From contig JACQEO010000051.1 of NCBI GenBank assembly GCA_016200545.1, positions 1 to 58,093 of the forward strand: 58,093 nt of DNA, given 5' to 3'. The notes under the pieces are model-generated. The model did no database searches, was not told the DNA's origin, and worked only from the letters and a program-made list of their open reading frames with translations. The DNA is from Deltaproteobacteria bacterium (lineage in GTDB: Bacteria; Desulfobacterota; Binatia; UTPRO1). Each line of letters opens with the position of its first letter. The first letter of the stretch is position 1. Below are positions 1 to 9,511 of the stretch, in pieces. Made by a program: the position numbers and the translations under genes.

Positions 1-41
1 CCCGCCCCCGCAAATCCGCTTTTCTTCGTCGCATTGGGAAT

Positions 42-103
42 GGCCTTTCGTTGTTGGTGGATGTCGGTTGCTCGCAACACCCGCTCTACCACAACGAAGG
101 GCC
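42..103. repeat. Imperfect long inverted repeat with nested hairpin
   Basis: The arm at 42-60 (GGCCTTTCGTTGTTGGTGG) matches the reverse complement of 86-103 (CTACCACAACGAAGGGCC) with two mismatches and one bulge. The 25-base loop itself contains a small perfect hairpin, GTTGC-TC-GCAAC, at 67-78. No T-tract follows, so a simple intrinsic terminator is unlikely. It could be a terminator of a gene lying before the window, a mobile-element end, or a REP-like palindrome. Confidence 0.5.
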
Positions 104-279
104 TTCTCAGTGCCCGGCGCCGCGCGGCCCGTCAGTTTTTGTCACATCGAGGCTAGTTCCGGCGTAACGCTGCACGAGCGCCCGCGCAGGCCGCGACGGC
201 GCTGCCGTCTCGAAGACGAGAGAAGGCCTAGCTCGGCGTGAACCGCCGACGCCACATGACGTTGCGGCGCTGAACTGAT

Positions 280-302
280 GAGTCCTCCCGCGGGAAGGAC
301 TC
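280..302 (+). promoter_or_regulatory. Perfect hairpin in the argD 5' region
   Basis: GAGTCCT (280-286) pairs perfectly with AGGACTC (296-302), and the inner CCCGCGGG is itself self-complementary. It sits about 70 bases before the argD start and has no U-tract. It may act on mRNA stability or translation of the arg/lys operon. That role is inferred from position only. Confidence 0.35.
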
Positions 303-373
303 CGTCCGGTCAACACCGAAGGCTCCGCGTTGACATGCTACCCCGCGGGCAGCAGTATCGCGGGTTTCCGACC

Positions 374-1558
374 ATGGACGCGGATTCCATCATCGCCACA
401 TCGGACCGTCATCTGATACCGACGTACGCCCGCGCGCCGGTCGCCTTCGTACGCGGCGAGGGGGCGCGCCTCTGGGACGCCGACGGGCGCGAGTACCTCG
501 ATTTCTTCTCGTGCCTGGCAGTGGTGAACCTCGGCCATGCGCCGCGCGCGATCGTCGACGCGATCGTCACGCAGGCGAATCGCCTGCTGCACGTCTCCAA
601 TCTCCACTACTGCGAGCCGCAGGCGCGGCTCGCCGAGCTCTTGTGCGCGCACTCGTTCGCCGACCGGGTCTTCTTCTGCAACAGCGGCGCCGAGGCCAAC
701 GAGGCGGCGATCAAGCTGGCGCGGCGCTGGGGCCACAGTCTCGGCGGCCGCCGGACGGAGATCGTGTCGGCGCTCGGGTCCTTCCACGGCCGCACGCTCG
801 CGACCCTCACGGCGACCGGTCAGGAGAAGGTGCGCGTCGGCTACCAGCCGCTGCCGGCGGGGTTCCGCTACGTGCCCTACGACGACATCGCGGCACTCGA
901 CGGCGCGCTCACCGACACCACGGCGGCGCTCATGCTCGAGCCCATCCAGGGCGAGGGTGGTGTCGTGGTGCCGAGCCCCGAGTATCTGGCGGCGGCGCGC
1001 CGGCTCTGCGACGCGCGCGGCGTGCTCCTCGTCTTCGACGAGATCCAGACCGGCATGGGACGCACCGGCACGCTCTTCGCCTACGAGCAGAGCGGCGTCG
1101 AGCCCGATCTCATGACGCTCGCCAAGGCGCTCGCGAGCGGCGTGCCGATCGGCGCGCTTCTCGCTCGCGACGACGTCGCGGCGTGCTTCGGCCCGGGCAC
1201 GCACGGCTCGACGTTCGGCGGCAACGCGCTCGCGACCGCCGCCGGCGTCGCCACCGTCGAGATCATGACCGACGAGGGCTTCCTCGCGCACGTGCGCGCG
1301 CTCGGCGAGTACGTTTTCACCAAGCTCCAGACGCTGGCGACGCGCTGTCCGGCGATCGTCGCGGTGCGCGGCCACGGGCTCATGCTCGGCGTCACGTTGC
1401 GCGAGCCGGGAGCGAGCGTCGTCGACGCGTGCCTCGCGCGTGGACTCGTGATCAACTGCACGGCGGAGCGGGTGCTGCGGATCCTACCGCCACTCGTCAT
1501 CCGCGAGGCCGAGATCGACCGCGGACTCGCGATCCTCGAGGAGGTACTCAGCCCGTGA
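374..1558 (+). CDS. argD: Acetylornithine aminotransferase
   Basis: PLP-dependent class III aminotransferase of about 394 residues, normal for ArgD. It converts N-acetylglutamate semialdehyde to N-acetylornithine, and some ArgD proteins also act in lysine synthesis. The motif [15 protein letters not shown] binds the cofactor phosphate, [12 protein letters not shown] supplies the cofactor Asp, and the Schiff-base lysine is Lys251 in LAKALASG. The ATG at 374 was chosen because family homology begins there. It is the first gene of a ten-gene plus-strand run, and its stop overlaps the argF GTG by four bases, so the two are probably translationally coupled. A related omega-aminotransferase is excluded by the downstream argFGH context. 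Confidence 0.95.
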   Translation: MDADSIIATSDRHLIPTYARAPVAFVRGEGARLWDADGREYLDFFSCLAVVNLGHAPRAIVDAIVTQANRLLHVSNLHYCEPQARLAELLCAHSFADRVFFCNSGAEANEAAIKLARRWGHSLGGRRTEIVSALGSFHGRTLATLTATGQEKVRVGYQPLPAGFRYVPYDDIAALDGALTDTTAALMLEPIQGEGGVVVPSPEYLAAARRLCDARGVLLVFDEIQTGMGRTGTLFAYEQSGVEPDLMTLAKALASGVPIGALLARDDVAACFGPGTHGSTFGGNALATAAGVATVEIMTDEGFLAHVRALGEYVFTKLQTLATRCPAIVAVRGHGLMLGVTLREPGASVVDACLARGLVINCTAERVLRILPPLVIREAEIDRGLAILEEVLSP

Positions 1559-2490
1559 AACCCGATGTTGCGAAGCGAGATCTCTTGCGCGTCACCGATC
1601 TCTCGCGCGCGGAATGCGAGGCGCTCTTCACGCTCGCGAGCGAGCTGAAGGCCGCGTTGCGCGCCGGCAAGCCGCGGCCGGTCCTTGCGGGCAAGACCCT
1701 GGCGATGATCTTCGAGAAGCCGAGCCTGAGGACGCGCATCAGCTTCGAGACCGGCATCACCCAGCTCGGCGGCCACGCCATCTACCTGGCACCCGCCGAC
1801 ATCCGCCTCGCGCAGCGCGAGACCGTCGCCGACATCGCGCGCACGTTGGCGCGCGTCGTCGACATGATCGTCGCGCGCACCTTCCTGCACACGGTGCTGG
1901 TGGAGCTCGCCGAGCGTGCCGACGTTCCGGTGGTGAACGGCCTCACCGATTTTCACCATCCGTGCCAGGTGCTCGCCGACCTATTCACGCTCCACGAGCG
2001 CCGGAAGGCGCTCGACGAGCTGCGCATCGCCTTCGTCGGCGACGGCAACAACGTCGTGCACTCGTGGCTCGAGGCGGCGACGCTCTACCGCTTCACCTTC
2101 GCCCTCGCCTGTCCGCACGGCTACGAGCCCGACGCCGCCATCCTCGCCGAGTGCCGCGCCAAGGGTGCCGTGATCGAGATCACCAACGACGTCGCCGACG
2201 CCGTCCACAACGCCGACGTCGTCTACACCGACGTATGGACGAGCATGGGCCAGGAGGAAGAGGCGGCGGCACGACGCACGCGCTTCGCGCCCTACCAGGT
2301 GAACGACGACGTCATGCGCCGTGCCGCGCGCGGCGCGCTGGTCATGCATTGCCTGCCCGCGCATCGCGGCGAGGAGATCAGCGAGTCCGTCATCGAGGGA
2401 CCGCAATCGATCGTGTTCGACCAGGCGGAGAACCGACTGCATCTGCAAAAGGCGCTGATGGCGTGGCTCGCGCAGGAGGCGAGACGATGA
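1555..2490 (+). CDS. argF: Ornithine carbamoyltransferase
   Basis: Makes citrulline from ornithine and carbamoyl phosphate in the cytoplasm. The product has 311 residues, typical for the family. The carbamoyl-phosphate site is Ser57-Leu-Arg-Thr-Arg61, with Leu in place of the common Thr, as in several bacteria. The motif [11 protein letters not shown] and the ornithine-loop motif [10 protein letters not shown] (around His265-Cys266) are both present. The GTG start at 1555 overlaps the argD stop (GTGA), and the end overlaps the argG start (ATGA). Confidence 0.95.
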   Translation: MKPDVAKRDLLRVTDLSRAECEALFTLASELKAALRAGKPRPVLAGKTLAMIFEKPSLRTRISFETGITQLGGHAIYLAPADIRLAQRETVADIARTLARVVDMIVARTFLHTVLVELAERADVPVVNGLTDFHHPCQVLADLFTLHERRKALDELRIAFVGDGNNVVHSWLEAATLYRFTFALACPHGYEPDAAILAECRAKGAVIEITNDVADAVHNADVVYTDVWTSMGQEEEAAARRTRFAPYQVNDDVMRRAARGALVMHCLPAHRGEEISESVIEGPQSIVFDQAENRLHLQKALMAWLAQEARR

Positions 2491-3725
2491 GCGCGCCCGG
2501 TGCGGCCGGCGGACGCCTCGACAAGATCGTCCTCGCCTACAGCGGCGGCCTCGACACCTCGGTCGTCCTGCGCTGGCTCATCGAGGAGTACGGCTGTGAG
2601 GTCGTCGCGTTCTGCGCCGACCTCGGCCAAGGGGACGAGCTCGCGAGCGTCCGCGAGCGCGCCACGGCGACGGGCGCGAGCGCAGTGTACGTCGACGACC
2701 TGCGCGAGGAGTTCGTGCGCGACTTCGTCTTCCCGATCTTGCGCGCCAATGCCGTCTACGAGGCCGGATATCTCCTCGGCACCTCGATCGCGCGGCCGCT
2801 GATCGCCAAGCGGCAGATCGAGATCGCGCGCGCCACCGGTGCGCCCGCGGTCGCGCACGGCGCGACCGGCAAGGGCAACGATCAGGTGCGCTTCGAGCTC
2901 ACCTACTACGCGCTCGAGCCCGGGATCGTCGTCGTCGCACCGTGGCGGACGTGGACGTTCGCCGGCCGCTCGGAGCTCATCGCCTACGCCGCAGCGCACC
3001 GCATCCCGGTGCCGGTGACGCGCGAAAAGCCCTACAGCACCGATCGCAATCTGCTCCACATCAGCTACGAGGGCGGCGTCCTCGAAGACCCGTGGCAGGA
3101 GCCCCATCGCGACATGTTCTCGCTCACGGTCGCGCCGGAGGAGGCGCCGGACACGCCGGAGTACGTCGAGATCGAGTACGAGACCGGCGACCCGGTCGCG
3201 GTGAACGGCGCGCGCCTCACGCCGGCGACGCTGCTCGCGCGCCTGAACACGCTCGCCGGGCGCCACGGCGTCGGACGCCTCGACCTCGTCGAAAACCGCT
3301 ACGTCGGCATGAAGTCGCGCGGCGTCTACGAGACACCGGGCGGGACCGTCCTTCAGGTCGCGCATCGCGCCGTCGAATCGCTGACGCTCGACCGCGAGGT
3401 GCTGCACCTCCGCGACTCGTTGGTCCCGCGCTACGCCGAGATGGTCTACTATGGCTACTGGTTCGCGCCCGAGCGTCGCATGCTGCAGGCGACGCTCGAC
3501 GAGGCGCAGCGCACGGTCACCGGCACCGCGCGCCTGAAGCTCTACAAGGGAAGCGTGACGGTCGCCGGGCGGCGCGCGGCGCGCTCGCTCTACGATCCCG
3601 CGATCGCCACCTTCGAAGCCGGCGGTATCTACGACCAGCGCGACGCCGAGGGCTTCATCCGCCTGAACGCGCTCCGCCTGCGCATCCAGGCGCTGGTTGC
3701 AAAGCGCGGCGTGTCCGGCTCATAA
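2487..3725 (+). CDS. argG: Argininosuccinate synthase
   Basis: Joins citrulline and aspartate with ATP hydrolysis to AMP and pyrophosphate. The 412-residue length is normal. The N-terminal pyrophosphatase loop AYSGGLDTS covers residues 17-25. Further family signatures include [14 protein letters not shown] and [19 protein letters not shown] (citrulline and aspartate site). AGGAGG at 2474-2479 precedes the ATG, which overlaps the argF stop by four bases. It belongs to the argDFGH operon. Confidence 0.96.
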   Translation: MSAPGAAGGRLDKIVLAYSGGLDTSVVLRWLIEEYGCEVVAFCADLGQGDELASVRERATATGASAVYVDDLREEFVRDFVFPILRANAVYEAGYLLGTSIARPLIAKRQIEIARATGAPAVAHGATGKGNDQVRFELTYYALEPGIVVVAPWRTWTFAGRSELIAYAAAHRIPVPVTREKPYSTDRNLLHISYEGGVLEDPWQEPHRDMFSLTVAPEEAPDTPEYVEIEYETGDPVAVNGARLTPATLLARLNTLAGRHGVGRLDLVENRYVGMKSRGVYETPGGTVLQVAHRAVESLTLDREVLHLRDSLVPRYAEMVYYGYWFAPERRMLQATLDEAQRTVTGTARLKLYKGSVTVAGRRAARSLYDPAIATFEAGGIYDQRDAEGFIRLNALRLRIQALVAKRGVSGS

Positions 3726-3736
3726 CCCGAGCGTCC

Positions 3737-5107
3737 GTGGCAACCCGCAAGCACAAGCTCTGGGAAGGGCGTTTCGCCGCCGCAACCGCCCCCATCGTCG
3801 AGCACTTCACCGCCTCGATCGCCGTCGACAAGCGCCTCGCGCCGTACGACATCGCCGGCTCGCTCGCGCACTGCCACATGCTCGTCACCCGCGGCATCAT
3901 TTCCGCCGTCGACGGCAAGCGCATCTGCCGCGGCCTCGGCGAGATCGAGCAGGAGATCGCCGACGGCACCTTCCGCTTCGACACCGCCGACGAGGACATC
4001 CACATGGCGATCGAGCGGCGGCTGACCGAGAAGATCGGGCCCGCCGGCGGCCGTCTGCACACCGCGCGCAGCCGCAACGACCAAGTGTCACTGGATCTCC
4101 GGCTCTTCGTCCGCGCCGAGATCGGCGCAATCTTGAAGCACGTCACCGCCTTCCAGAAGGCGCTTGCGGCGACCGCGCGCAAGCACGCGCGCGTCGTCAT
4201 GCCGGGGTACACGCACCTGCAACGCGCGCAGCCGGTTCTCTTCGCGCACCACCTCCTCGCCTACCACGAGAAGCTCGAGCGCGACGGCGAACGCTTCGCC
4301 GATTGCCGGCGCCGCGCCGACGTCATGCCGCTCGGCGCCGGCGCCCTCGCCGGCACGACGTTTCCGATCGACCCCGAGCAGGTGGCGCGCGAGCTGCGCT
4401 TCGCGCGCGTTGCGACCAACAGCCTCGACGCGGTCTCGGAGCGCGACTTCATCGTCGAGTTCCTGGCCGCGGCGGCGATCCTCGCGACCCACCTCTCACG
4501 TCTCGCCGAGGAGATCGTGCTGTGGTCGTCGGCGGAGTTCGCCTTCATCTCGCTGCCCGACGAGTTCGCGACCGGTAGCTCGATCATGCCGCAGAAGAAG
4601 AACCCCGACGTCGCCGAGCTGGTCCGCGGCAAGACCGGACGCGTCTACGGCAATCTGATGGCGATGCTGACCATCCTGAAAGGGCTGCCGCTCGCCTACA
4701 ATCGCGACCTCCAAGAGGACAAGGTGCCGCTCTTCGACACCGTCGACACCGTGAAGGGATGTCTCGCGGTCTTGACCGCGATGGTACCGCGCCTCGTCGT
4801 CCACGCGGATCGCATGCGCGAGGCGGCCGCGGACAGCTTTCTCCTCGCGACCGACGTCGCCGACTACCTCGTCACCAAGAGCGTGCCCTTCCGCGAGGCG
4901 CACAACCTCGTCGGCCAGGCGGTGCGCCGCTGTCTCGAGAGCGGCCGACGCCTCGAAGACCTGCCGCTGAAGGAATGGCGCGAGCTGTCGAAGGCGTTCG
5001 GGAGCGATCTCCGCGAGTGGCTGTCGGTCGACGCGGCGTTGGCGCGTCGGAGCGCCGGCGGCGGCACCGCGCCCGCCAACGTGGCGCGGCGGCTTCGCGG
5101 CCTGTAG
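3737..5107 (+). CDS. argH: Argininosuccinate lyase
   Basis: Cleaves argininosuccinate to arginine and fumarate; member of the fumarase/aspartase superfamily. The fumarate-lyase signature GSSIMPQKKNPD begins at residue 280 and carries the catalytic Ser on a mobile loop. The segment TARSRNDQV lies in the first conserved region. With the GTG start at 3737 the protein is 456 residues, normal for ArgH. The GTG lies eleven bases after the argG stop. No ATG near the N-terminus fits the family start (ATRKHKLWEGRF). Confidence 0.95.
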   Translation: MATRKHKLWEGRFAAATAPIVEHFTASIAVDKRLAPYDIAGSLAHCHMLVTRGIISAVDGKRICRGLGEIEQEIADGTFRFDTADEDIHMAIERRLTEKIGPAGGRLHTARSRNDQVSLDLRLFVRAEIGAILKHVTAFQKALAATARKHARVVMPGYTHLQRAQPVLFAHHLLAYHEKLERDGERFADCRRRADVMPLGAGALAGTTFPIDPEQVARELRFARVATNSLDAVSERDFIVEFLAAAAILATHLSRLAEEIVLWSSAEFAFISLPDEFATGSSIMPQKKNPDVAELVRGKTGRVYGNLMAMLTILKGLPLAYNRDLQEDKVPLFDTVDTVKGCLAVLTAMVPRLVVHADRMREAAADSFLLATDVADYLVTKSVPFREAHNLVGQAVRRCLESGRRLEDLPLKEWRELSKAFGSDLREWLSVDAALARRSAGGGTAPANVARRLRGL

Positions 5108-5116
5108 GTTGGCGTG

Positions 5117-5614
5117 ATGCGCGGCGTATGTCTGCTCGTCGCCGCGGCGCTCGCGCTCGCGGCCTGCGCCCGCAAGACGGAAGTGAAGCCGCCGCAGCTC
5201 GTCGCGCCGCACGTCGTCGGCGAGGTGTCGCTGACGACGCTCGTCGACGGCGTCGCCGTCCGCTGGGCCCGTCCGACCAAATACGTCGACGGCACCGAGA
5301 TGGAAGACCTGGGCGGCTTCGTCGTCGACCGCTCACGGAACAACGAGTCCTTCGAGGAGCTGGCGCGCGTGCCGGTCACCGATCGCGGTCGCTTCCAGAA
5401 GACGACGCGCTTCGAGCACGTCGATCACGCCGTGATGGAGGGTACCACCTATCACTACCGGATCGTGGCGTTCACGACCGACGGATACTATAGTGCCCCC
5501 TCCGGCGCGGCGACGATCACGTGGGAGCCGCCGCACCCCTCCCCGTCGCCGGGCGCCACGCCAGCCGTGGGCGCGTCACCGAGAGCGCGCCGCGGAGCGA
5601 CGAAAGGGCGCTGA
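5117..5614 (+). CDS. Lipoprotein with fibronectin type III-like domain
   Basis: Predicted lipoprotein of 165 residues. The N-terminus is a short hydrophobic signal ending in lipobox LAAC (Cys17). Residues about 45-135 look like one FN3-type beta-sandwich, with the pattern VRWARPTKYVDG, then GGFVVDRS, then YHYRIVAFTTDGYYSAPS. The C-terminal tail is Pro/Ser/Arg-rich. It is embedded between argH and lysA, three bases before the lysA start. A small lipoprotein ahead of lysA is a recurring arrangement in proteobacteria, but its function is not known to me. A GTG directly before the ATG is an alternative start. Confidence 0.8.
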   Translation: MRGVCLLVAAALALAACARKTEVKPPQLVAPHVVGEVSLTTLVDGVAVRWARPTKYVDGTEMEDLGGFVVDRSRNNESFEELARVPVTDRGRFQKTTRFEHVDHAVMEGTTYHYRIVAFTTDGYYSAPSGAATITWEPPHPSPSPGATPAVGASPRARRGATKGR

Positions 5615-5617
5615 GCG

Positions 5618-6871
5618 GTGTTCACGGAACGAGACGGACAACTCTACTGCGACGGCGTGCCGCTCGCGCGCATCGCCGCCGAGGTCGGCACGCCGACCTA
5701 CGTCTACAGCCTGCCGGCGCTGCGCGAGAGCTATCGCGCCTACGACCGCGCGCTGGCGCCGGTTCCTCACGTCGTCTGCTACTCGGTCAAGGCGAACAAC
5801 ACGCTCGCCATCTTGCGCGCCTTCGCGCGCGAGGGCAGCGGCTTCGACATCGTCTCGGGCGGTGAGCTGTTCCGCGTCGAGCGCGGCGGCGGCGATCCGC
5901 GTCGGGTCGTGTTCGCGGGCCTCGGCAAGACGCGCGACGAGATGGCGCAGGCGCTCGCCGCCGGCATCTTGATGTTCAACGTCGAGTCGGTGGCCGAGCT
6001 CGAGGCGTTGGAGCAGGTGGCGGCGGCCGCGGGACGACGCGCGCCGGTGGCGCTGCGGGTCAATCCCGACGTCGACCCGAAGACACACCCGTACATTTCC
6101 ACCGGAATGCAGAAGAGCAAGTTCGGGATCGACATCGGGGTCGCGCTCGAGATCTACGAACACGCGGCGCGCCTCCCGCACCTCGACGTCGTCGGCGTCG
6201 ACTGCCACATCGGCTCGCAGCTCACGAGTCTCACGCCGTTCACCGACGCGCTGGCGCGCGTGCGCATGCTGATCGGCCGGCTGCGCGAGCGCGGCATCGG
6301 CATCCACTATCTCGACATGGGCGGCGGCCTCGGCATCACCTACAGCGAGGAGCGGCCGCCCACCCCCGCTGAGTACGGCGCGGCGCTGGTCGCGGGCACA
6401 CGCGACCTCGACCTGACGATGATCGTCGAGCCGGGGCGGTCGCTCGTCGGCAACGCCGGCGTGCTGCTGACCCGCGTCCTCTACCTCAAGGACGGACCCG
6501 TGAAGCGCTTCGTGATCGTCGACGCGGCGATGAACGACCTGATCCGCCCGGCGCTCTACGGCGCCTATCAGGAGATCCGTCCGGTCATGGCGCCGCGCCC
6601 CGGCAAGACGGAGACCGTCGACGTCGTCGGACCGGTGTGCGAGAGCGCCGACTTCCTCGCCCAGGACCGCTCGCTGCCGCCTGTCGAGGCGGACGACGTA
6701 CTGGCGGTGATGAGCGCGGGCGCGTATGGTTTCGTGATGGCGTCGAACTACAACGCGCGGCCGCGTGCCGCCGCCGTCCTCGTCGACGGCGAGCGCTACG
6801 ACGTGATCCGTGAGCGCGAGAGCGTCGAGGATCTGATCCGCGGCGAGTCGCTGCCCGCGTCGCTCGGGTGA
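5618..6871 (+). CDS. lysA: Diaminopimelate decarboxylase
   Basis: PLP enzyme (alanine-racemase fold type III) that decarboxylates meso-diaminopimelate to lysine, the last step of the pathway. The PLP lysine is Lys58 in YSVKANNT. HIGSQ, the glycine-rich GGGLGI phosphate loop, and EPGRSLVGNAG are visible. The catalytic Cys-containing motif GPVCESADFLA is present, with the following AGAYGFVMASNYN. At 417 residues it matches usual LysA size. The start is GTG at 5618, with GAAAGG upstream. Confidence 0.95.
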   Translation: MFTERDGQLYCDGVPLARIAAEVGTPTYVYSLPALRESYRAYDRALAPVPHVVCYSVKANNTLAILRAFAREGSGFDIVSGGELFRVERGGGDPRRVVFAGLGKTRDEMAQALAAGILMFNVESVAELEALEQVAAAAGRRAPVALRVNPDVDPKTHPYISTGMQKSKFGIDIGVALEIYEHAARLPHLDVVGVDCHIGSQLTSLTPFTDALARVRMLIGRLRERGIGIHYLDMGGGLGITYSEERPPTPAEYGAALVAGTRDLDLTMIVEPGRSLVGNAGVLLTRVLYLKDGPVKRFVIVDAAMNDLIRPALYGAYQEIRPVMAPRPGKTETVDVVGPVCESADFLAQDRSLPPVEADDVLAVMSAGAYGFVMASNYNARPRAAAVLVDGERYDVIRERESVEDLIRGESLPASLG

Positions 6872-6878
6872 GGCCGGC

Positions 6879-7826
6879 GTGACCTCGACGGCGGCACGTG
6901 AGGCGACGGCCACGTCATCGGTGACGACGAGCGCGGCGCCCGCGGCCACGAGCTGCGCCGCGGCGGAGACGGTGCGCATCACCAAGATGCACGGCGCCGG
7001 CAACGACTACGTCTACGTCGACTGCCGCGAGCGCAACCTCGCCGACCCGCCGCGCCTGGCGCGCGCGGTGTCGCGCCGCCACCACGGCATCGGCGCCGAC
7101 GGCCTCATCCTCATCCGCCCGTCCACCGACGCCGACGTCCGCATGGAAATGTACAACGCCGATGGCAGCCGCGCCGAGATGTGCGGCAACGGCGTCCGCT
7201 GCGTCGCCAAGTTCGTCTACGACCGCGGCCTGCACGTCAACCCGATGCGCATCGCGACCGACTGCGGCGTGAAGACGCTCACGCTCGCCGTCGACGCACG
7301 CGGCCGCGTGAGCGGCGCGACCGTCGACATGGGCGCGCCCATTCTCGACGGCGCGCGCATCCCGGTCGCGAGCGCGGGCAGGGTCGTCGATCAGCCGCTC
7401 GAGGTGGGCGGCACCACCTGGCGGATCACCTGCGTCTCGATGGGCAATCCGCACTGCGTGATCTTCGTTCCCGAGGTCGCGTCGCTCGAGCTCGACCGCA
7501 TCGGACCGAAGTTCGAGCACCACGCGTTCTTCCCGGAACGCGTCAACACCGAGTTCGTCGCGTTGCGCTCGGCGCGCGAGCTCGACTTCCGCGTCTGGGA
7601 GCGCGGCTCGGGCGAGACGATGGCGTGCGGTACCGGCGCCTGCGCGGCGCTCGTCGCCGGCGTCCTCACCGGCCGCACCGAGCGGCGCGCGCTCGTACAT
7701 TTGCGCGGCGGCGATCTCGAGATCGAGTGGCGCGCCGACGATCACGTGCACATGACCGGCGCCGCCGTCGAGGTTTTCACCGCCGACGTCGAGCTCGCGG
7801 CGCTCTACGCCGCGACGGGGATGTAG
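6879..7826 (+). CDS. dapF: Diaminopimelate epimerase
   Basis: Interconverts LL- and meso-diaminopimelate without a cofactor, using two cysteines. Both are visible: Cys102 in EMCGNGVRC and Cys250 in SGETMACGTGACAA. The family start, ITKMHGAGNDY, comes about 33 residues in, so the first 31 residues (Ala/Thr/Ser-rich) are either an extension or a start-site artefact. An in-frame GTG at 6972 with GGAG upstream is a good alternative start and would give the usual length of about 284. It follows lysA by seven bases and abuts dapA. Confidence 0.94.
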   Translation: MTSTAAREATATSSVTTSAAPAATSCAAAETVRITKMHGAGNDYVYVDCRERNLADPPRLARAVSRRHHGIGADGLILIRPSTDADVRMEMYNADGSRAEMCGNGVRCVAKFVYDRGLHVNPMRIATDCGVKTLTLAVDARGRVSGATVDMGAPILDGARIPVASAGRVVDQPLEVGGTTWRITCVSMGNPHCVIFVPEVASLELDRIGPKFEHHAFFPERVNTEFVALRSARELDFRVWERGSGETMACGTGACAALVAGVLTGRTERRALVHLRGGDLEIEWRADDHVHMTGAAVEVFTADVELAALYAATGM

Positions 7827-8711
7827 ATGCGCCCGCGCTTCACCGGCTCGATGGTCGCGCTCCTCACCCCCTTTCGCGACGGCGCGATCGACTGGCAGGC
7901 CTTCGGCACGATGATCGAGGCGCAGATCGCCGGCGGCTCGGCGGCGCTCGTGCCCTGCGGCTCGACCGGCGAGGCGGCGACGCTGTCGCACGACGAGCAC
8001 GCCGAGGTGATCCGCTTCGTCGTCGAGCGCGCCGGCGGCCGTGTGCCGGTGATCGCCGGCGCCGGATCCAACTCCACGGCGGAAGCGATCCGCCTCACCA
8101 CCGGGGCGAAGCGCGCCGGCGCCGCCGCGGCGCTCTTGATCTCGCCCTACTACAACAAGCCGACGCAGGAAGGCCTCGGCCGCCACTATCTCGCGATCGC
8201 CGACGCCGTCGACCTGCCCCTCATCCTCTACAACATCCCCGGGCGGACGGCCTCGCGCATCGAGGCGGCGACGATCGCGCGCATCGCCGAGCATCCGAAC
8301 GTCGTCGGCCTGAAGGAATCGGACGCGCTCGACCACACCCTCGACGTCTTCCACCTCGCGGGCGATCGCCTCGCCATCTACGCCGGCGACGACGCCGTCA
8401 CGCTGTCGCTGATGGCGCTCGGCGGTGCCGGTGTGATCACGACGATCGGGAACATCGTGCCGCGCGAGATGGCCGATCTCGCCGCCGTGTGCGCCGCCGG
8501 CGACTGGACGCGCGCGCGCACGCTGCAGTTCCGGCTCCTGCCGCTCATTCACGCCTGCTTCACCGAGACCAACCCGATCCCGATCAAGCATGCAGCGGCC
8601 CTTCTCGGCCTCTGCCGCGACGAGCTCCGGCTGCCGCTCACGCCGCTCACCGACGCGGCCAAGCGCGCGCAGCTCGAGGCGGCGCTCCGCGACCTCGGTC
8701 GCCTGCGCTGA
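7827..8711 (+). CDS. dapA: 4-hydroxy-tetrahydrodipicolinate synthase
   Basis: Condenses pyruvate with aspartate semialdehyde, the committed lysine step. It is a 294-residue TIM barrel of the DHDPS/NAL family. The Schiff-base lysine is Lys163 in GLKESD. The tyrosines of SPYYNKPTQEG (108/109) and LYNIPGRTA belong to the catalytic triad and proton relay. The N-terminal GSMVALLTPF and PCGSTGEA fit the pyruvate site. The ATG immediately follows the dapF stop. Confidence 0.95.
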   Translation: MRPRFTGSMVALLTPFRDGAIDWQAFGTMIEAQIAGGSAALVPCGSTGEAATLSHDEHAEVIRFVVERAGGRVPVIAGAGSNSTAEAIRLTTGAKRAGAAAALLISPYYNKPTQEGLGRHYLAIADAVDLPLILYNIPGRTASRIEAATIARIAEHPNVVGLKESDALDHTLDVFHLAGDRLAIYAGDDAVTLSLMALGGAGVITTIGNIVPREMADLAAVCAAGDWTRARTLQFRLLPLIHACFTETNPIPIKHAAALLGLCRDELRLPLTPLTDAAKRAQLEAALRDLGRLR

Positions 8712-8713
8712 CC

Positions 8714-9511
8714 ATGGCGACGCCGATCGTCGTCTGCGGCGCCGCCGGCCGCATGGGCCGCCTGCTCGTGCAGCTCATCGCCGTCGACTCGGGCACCACG
8801 CTCGCCGCCGCCGTCGAGGCGCCGGGACACGCGGCGCTCGGCCGCGACGCCGGCGAGGTCGCGGGCATCGAGCCGCTCGGCGTGCGCGTCGCGGCGACGT
8901 ACGCGCCGGCGCCCGCGAGCGTCACACTCGACTTCAGCGCCCCCGGCGCCGCCCTATCCCACCTCGAAGCCGCCGCCGCCGCCGGCGCCGCAATCGTCCT
9001 CGGCACCACCGGCTTGAGCCCCGCCGAACGCACCCGCGCCGAGGCGCTGGGGCGCCGTACGCGCACCGTCATCGCCCCCAACATGAGCGTCGGCGTCGCC
9101 GTCCTCGAACGCTTGATCGCCACCGCGACGACCGCCCTCGGCCCCGCGTTCGACGTCGAGATCGCCGAGGTCCATCATCGGTTGAAGCGCGACGCGCCGA
9201 GTGGCACCGCGCTCCGGCTCGGCGAGGTCGTCGCCGCGGCGCAGGGGACGCCGCTTGCCGGGCGCGCGCGCTTCGGCCGCGAGGGCGAGCCCGGCCCGCG
9301 CAGCGACGCCGAGATCGGCATCGTCGGCCTGCGCGGCGGCGACGCGGTCGGCGATCACACCGTCTATTTCCTCGGCGCCGGCGAGCGCCTCGAGCTCACG
9401 CATCGCGCCCAGAGCCGCGAGTGCCTGGCGCGCGGCGCGCTGCGCGCCGCCCTCTGGCTCGCCGCGCAGCCGGTTGGGCTCTACACCATGCGCGACGTCC
9501 TCGGGTTGTAG
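8714..9511 (+). CDS. dapB: 4-hydroxy-tetrahydrodipicolinate reductase
   Basis: NAD(P)H-dependent reductase acting after DapA. The nucleotide-binding loop is VCGAAGRMGRLL at the N-terminus. The family signature EVHHRLKRDAPSGTA contains the catalytic His and Lys, and GTTGLSP and APNMSVGV are also conserved. The length of 265 is typical. The ATG lies two bases after the dapA stop. With dapL at 16683 and dapF/lysA here, the aminotransferase variant of lysine synthesis is complete. Confidence 0.95.
   Translation: MATPIVVCGAAGRMGRLLVQLIAVDSGTTLAAAVEAPGHAALGRDAGEVAGIEPLGVRVAATYAPAPASVTLDFSAPGAALSHLEAAAAAGAAIVLGTTGLSPAERTRAEALGRRTRTVIAPNMSVGVAVLERLIATATTALGPAFDVEIAEVHHRLKRDAPSGTALRLGEVVAAAQGTPLAGRARFGREGEPGPRSDAEIGIVGLRGGDAVGDHTVYFLGAGERLELTHRAQSRECLARGALRAALWLAAQPVGLYTMRDVLGL

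Larger units (their letters stand above)
1..373. other. Upstream region of the arg/lys cluster, no gene
   Basis: I see no credible gene in these 373 bases. The stretch holds a long imperfect inverted repeat (42-103) and a perfect short hairpin (280-302) just before argD. No clear sigma-70 promoter could be picked with confidence. An in-frame ATG lies upstream of argD at 335, but the N-terminal residues it would add resemble no ArgD protein. Confidence 0.5.

Noticed and set aside
275..302. CTGATGAGTCC next to a hairpin, like a hammerhead ribozyme core
   Set aside because: The GAAA after stem II and the matching stem III and I arms are missing, so the core cannot form.
1081..1959. Long antisense ORFs across the arg/lys block and similar shadows elsewhere
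   Set aside because: Their composition is Arg/Ala/Asp-rich with no family text, and they mirror real genes with strong motifs.
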